The position numbers were made by a program, and so were the translations under genes. This document shows positions 5,180 through 5,380 of a stretch of DNA of 5,380 nucleotides, piece by piece. Source of the stretch: DAOTXK01 sp034430555 (GTDB lineage: Bacteria; Chloroflexota; Anaerolineae; Aggregatilineales; Ch27); NCBI GenBank assembly GCA_034430555.1, contig DAOUEM010000613.1:1-5380 (forward strand), in the 5' to 3' direction. The stretch's first letter is position 1. Each line of letters opens with the position of its first letter. The notes below the pieces were generated by a model. The model was not told where the DNA came from. It worked only from the letters and a program-made list of their open reading frames with translations, and made no database searches.

Positions 5180-5380
5180 CTATGGAATTTGCTTGCGTTT
5201 GACATACTCGAGTTCTTCTAGCCTTGGTACGACTTCCAAAAACAAAGCATTGAGATATTCAGGGCGAGCATCTATCACTGCGTAACCTACAAGCTTTAGG
5301 ACATCGAGTATCTCTTCAACATTCTCGATGCCTGCAGATCGTAACTGGTCAACAGCATGCTGTGACAGGCCGAGGTCAAG
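5180..5380 (-). CDS. Protein with RNA polymerase alpha-CTD-like helix-hairpin-helix domain, C-terminal part
   Basis: A frame of 66 codons enters from the right window edge and ends at TAG (5182-5180), so the start is not visible. Its first part reads LDLGLSQHAVDQLRSAGIEN then VEEILDVLK, the pattern of the alpha-subunit C-terminal domain (L-x-LS-x-x-A-x-x-x-L-x-x-AGI-x-x-VEE-L), which in RpoA binds UP-element DNA and activators. After this a normal RpoA would end soon. Here about 35 more residues follow (LVGYAVIDARPEYLNALFLE, then a charged tail with VKRKQIP), which is not RpoA sequence I know. No ribosomal-protein genes (rpsD, rplQ) flank it, so it is more likely a stand-alone or fused alpha-CTD-like protein than rpoA itself. 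Its visible part from 5221 is about 47% GC, lower than the genes to the left. Function unknown. Confidence 0.65.
   Translation of the reverse strand, partial: LDLGLSQHAVDQLRSAGIENVEEILDVLKLVGYAVIDARPEYLNALFLEVVPRLEELEYVKRKQIP

Noticed and set aside
1..5380. CRISPR array, tRNA or rRNA gene, or intact insertion sequence
   Set aside because: No regularly spaced repeats, cloverleaf-like segments, rRNA-like stretches or transposase frame were seen on either strand.

Overview
The window is GC-rich bacterial DNA (one 60-base line inside the lacI-type gene counts 67% GC). It carries a complete sugar-uptake regulatory unit and, at its right end, a stretch of gene remnants and AT-richer DNA. The style of the LacI-family protein, the CUT1-type transporter without a linked ATPase in view, and the loose LuxR and alpha-CTD-like domains recall Chloroflexota (Anaerolineae-like). 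That is an inference from general resemblance, and an actinobacterium or another GC-rich phylum is not excluded.

Layout. Positions 1-3011 hold a leftward (minus-strand) operon: a secreted family-1 solute-binding protein (1737-3011), a MalF-type permease (197-1612) and the first 62 codons of a MalG-type permease (1-186, cut by the window edge). A strong GC hairpin lies between the binding-protein gene and the first permease gene. The two permease genes are tightly coupled, with a 10-base gap and the second Shine-Dalgarno overlapping the first stop codon. Positions 3012-3559 form the control region. It contains a near-consensus leftward promoter (TTGACA, 16 bases, TATAAT) about 380 bases from the binding-protein start, a long structured leader, and a perfect 16-bp palindrome GTCTACACGTGTAGAC placed over the -35 of the rightward promoter. 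Positions 3560-4630 encode a complete LacI/GalR-family regulator, divergent from the operon.

Positions 4631-4961 hold two broken gene ends that meet. One is the C-terminal HTH domain of a LuxR-family regulator on the minus strand with no start codon. The other is the C-terminal membrane segment of an unknown protein on the plus strand. From about 4980 the DNA becomes AT-richer and holds a hairpin. The window closes with the 3' end (5180-5380, minus) of a gene whose product resembles the helix-hairpin-helix C-terminal domain of the RNA polymerase alpha subunit.

How it fits together: the LacI-type protein most likely binds the palindrome, controls its own gene and probably also the divergent transporter operon, and releases or changes activity on binding a sugar. 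The binding protein captures the sugar outside the membrane and the MalF/MalG pair carries it in. The energising ATPase is not in view; it could be downstream of position 1 or elsewhere. The substrate cannot be told from the sequence. No RNA gene, CRISPR array, intact mobile element or clearly new defence-type system was seen.
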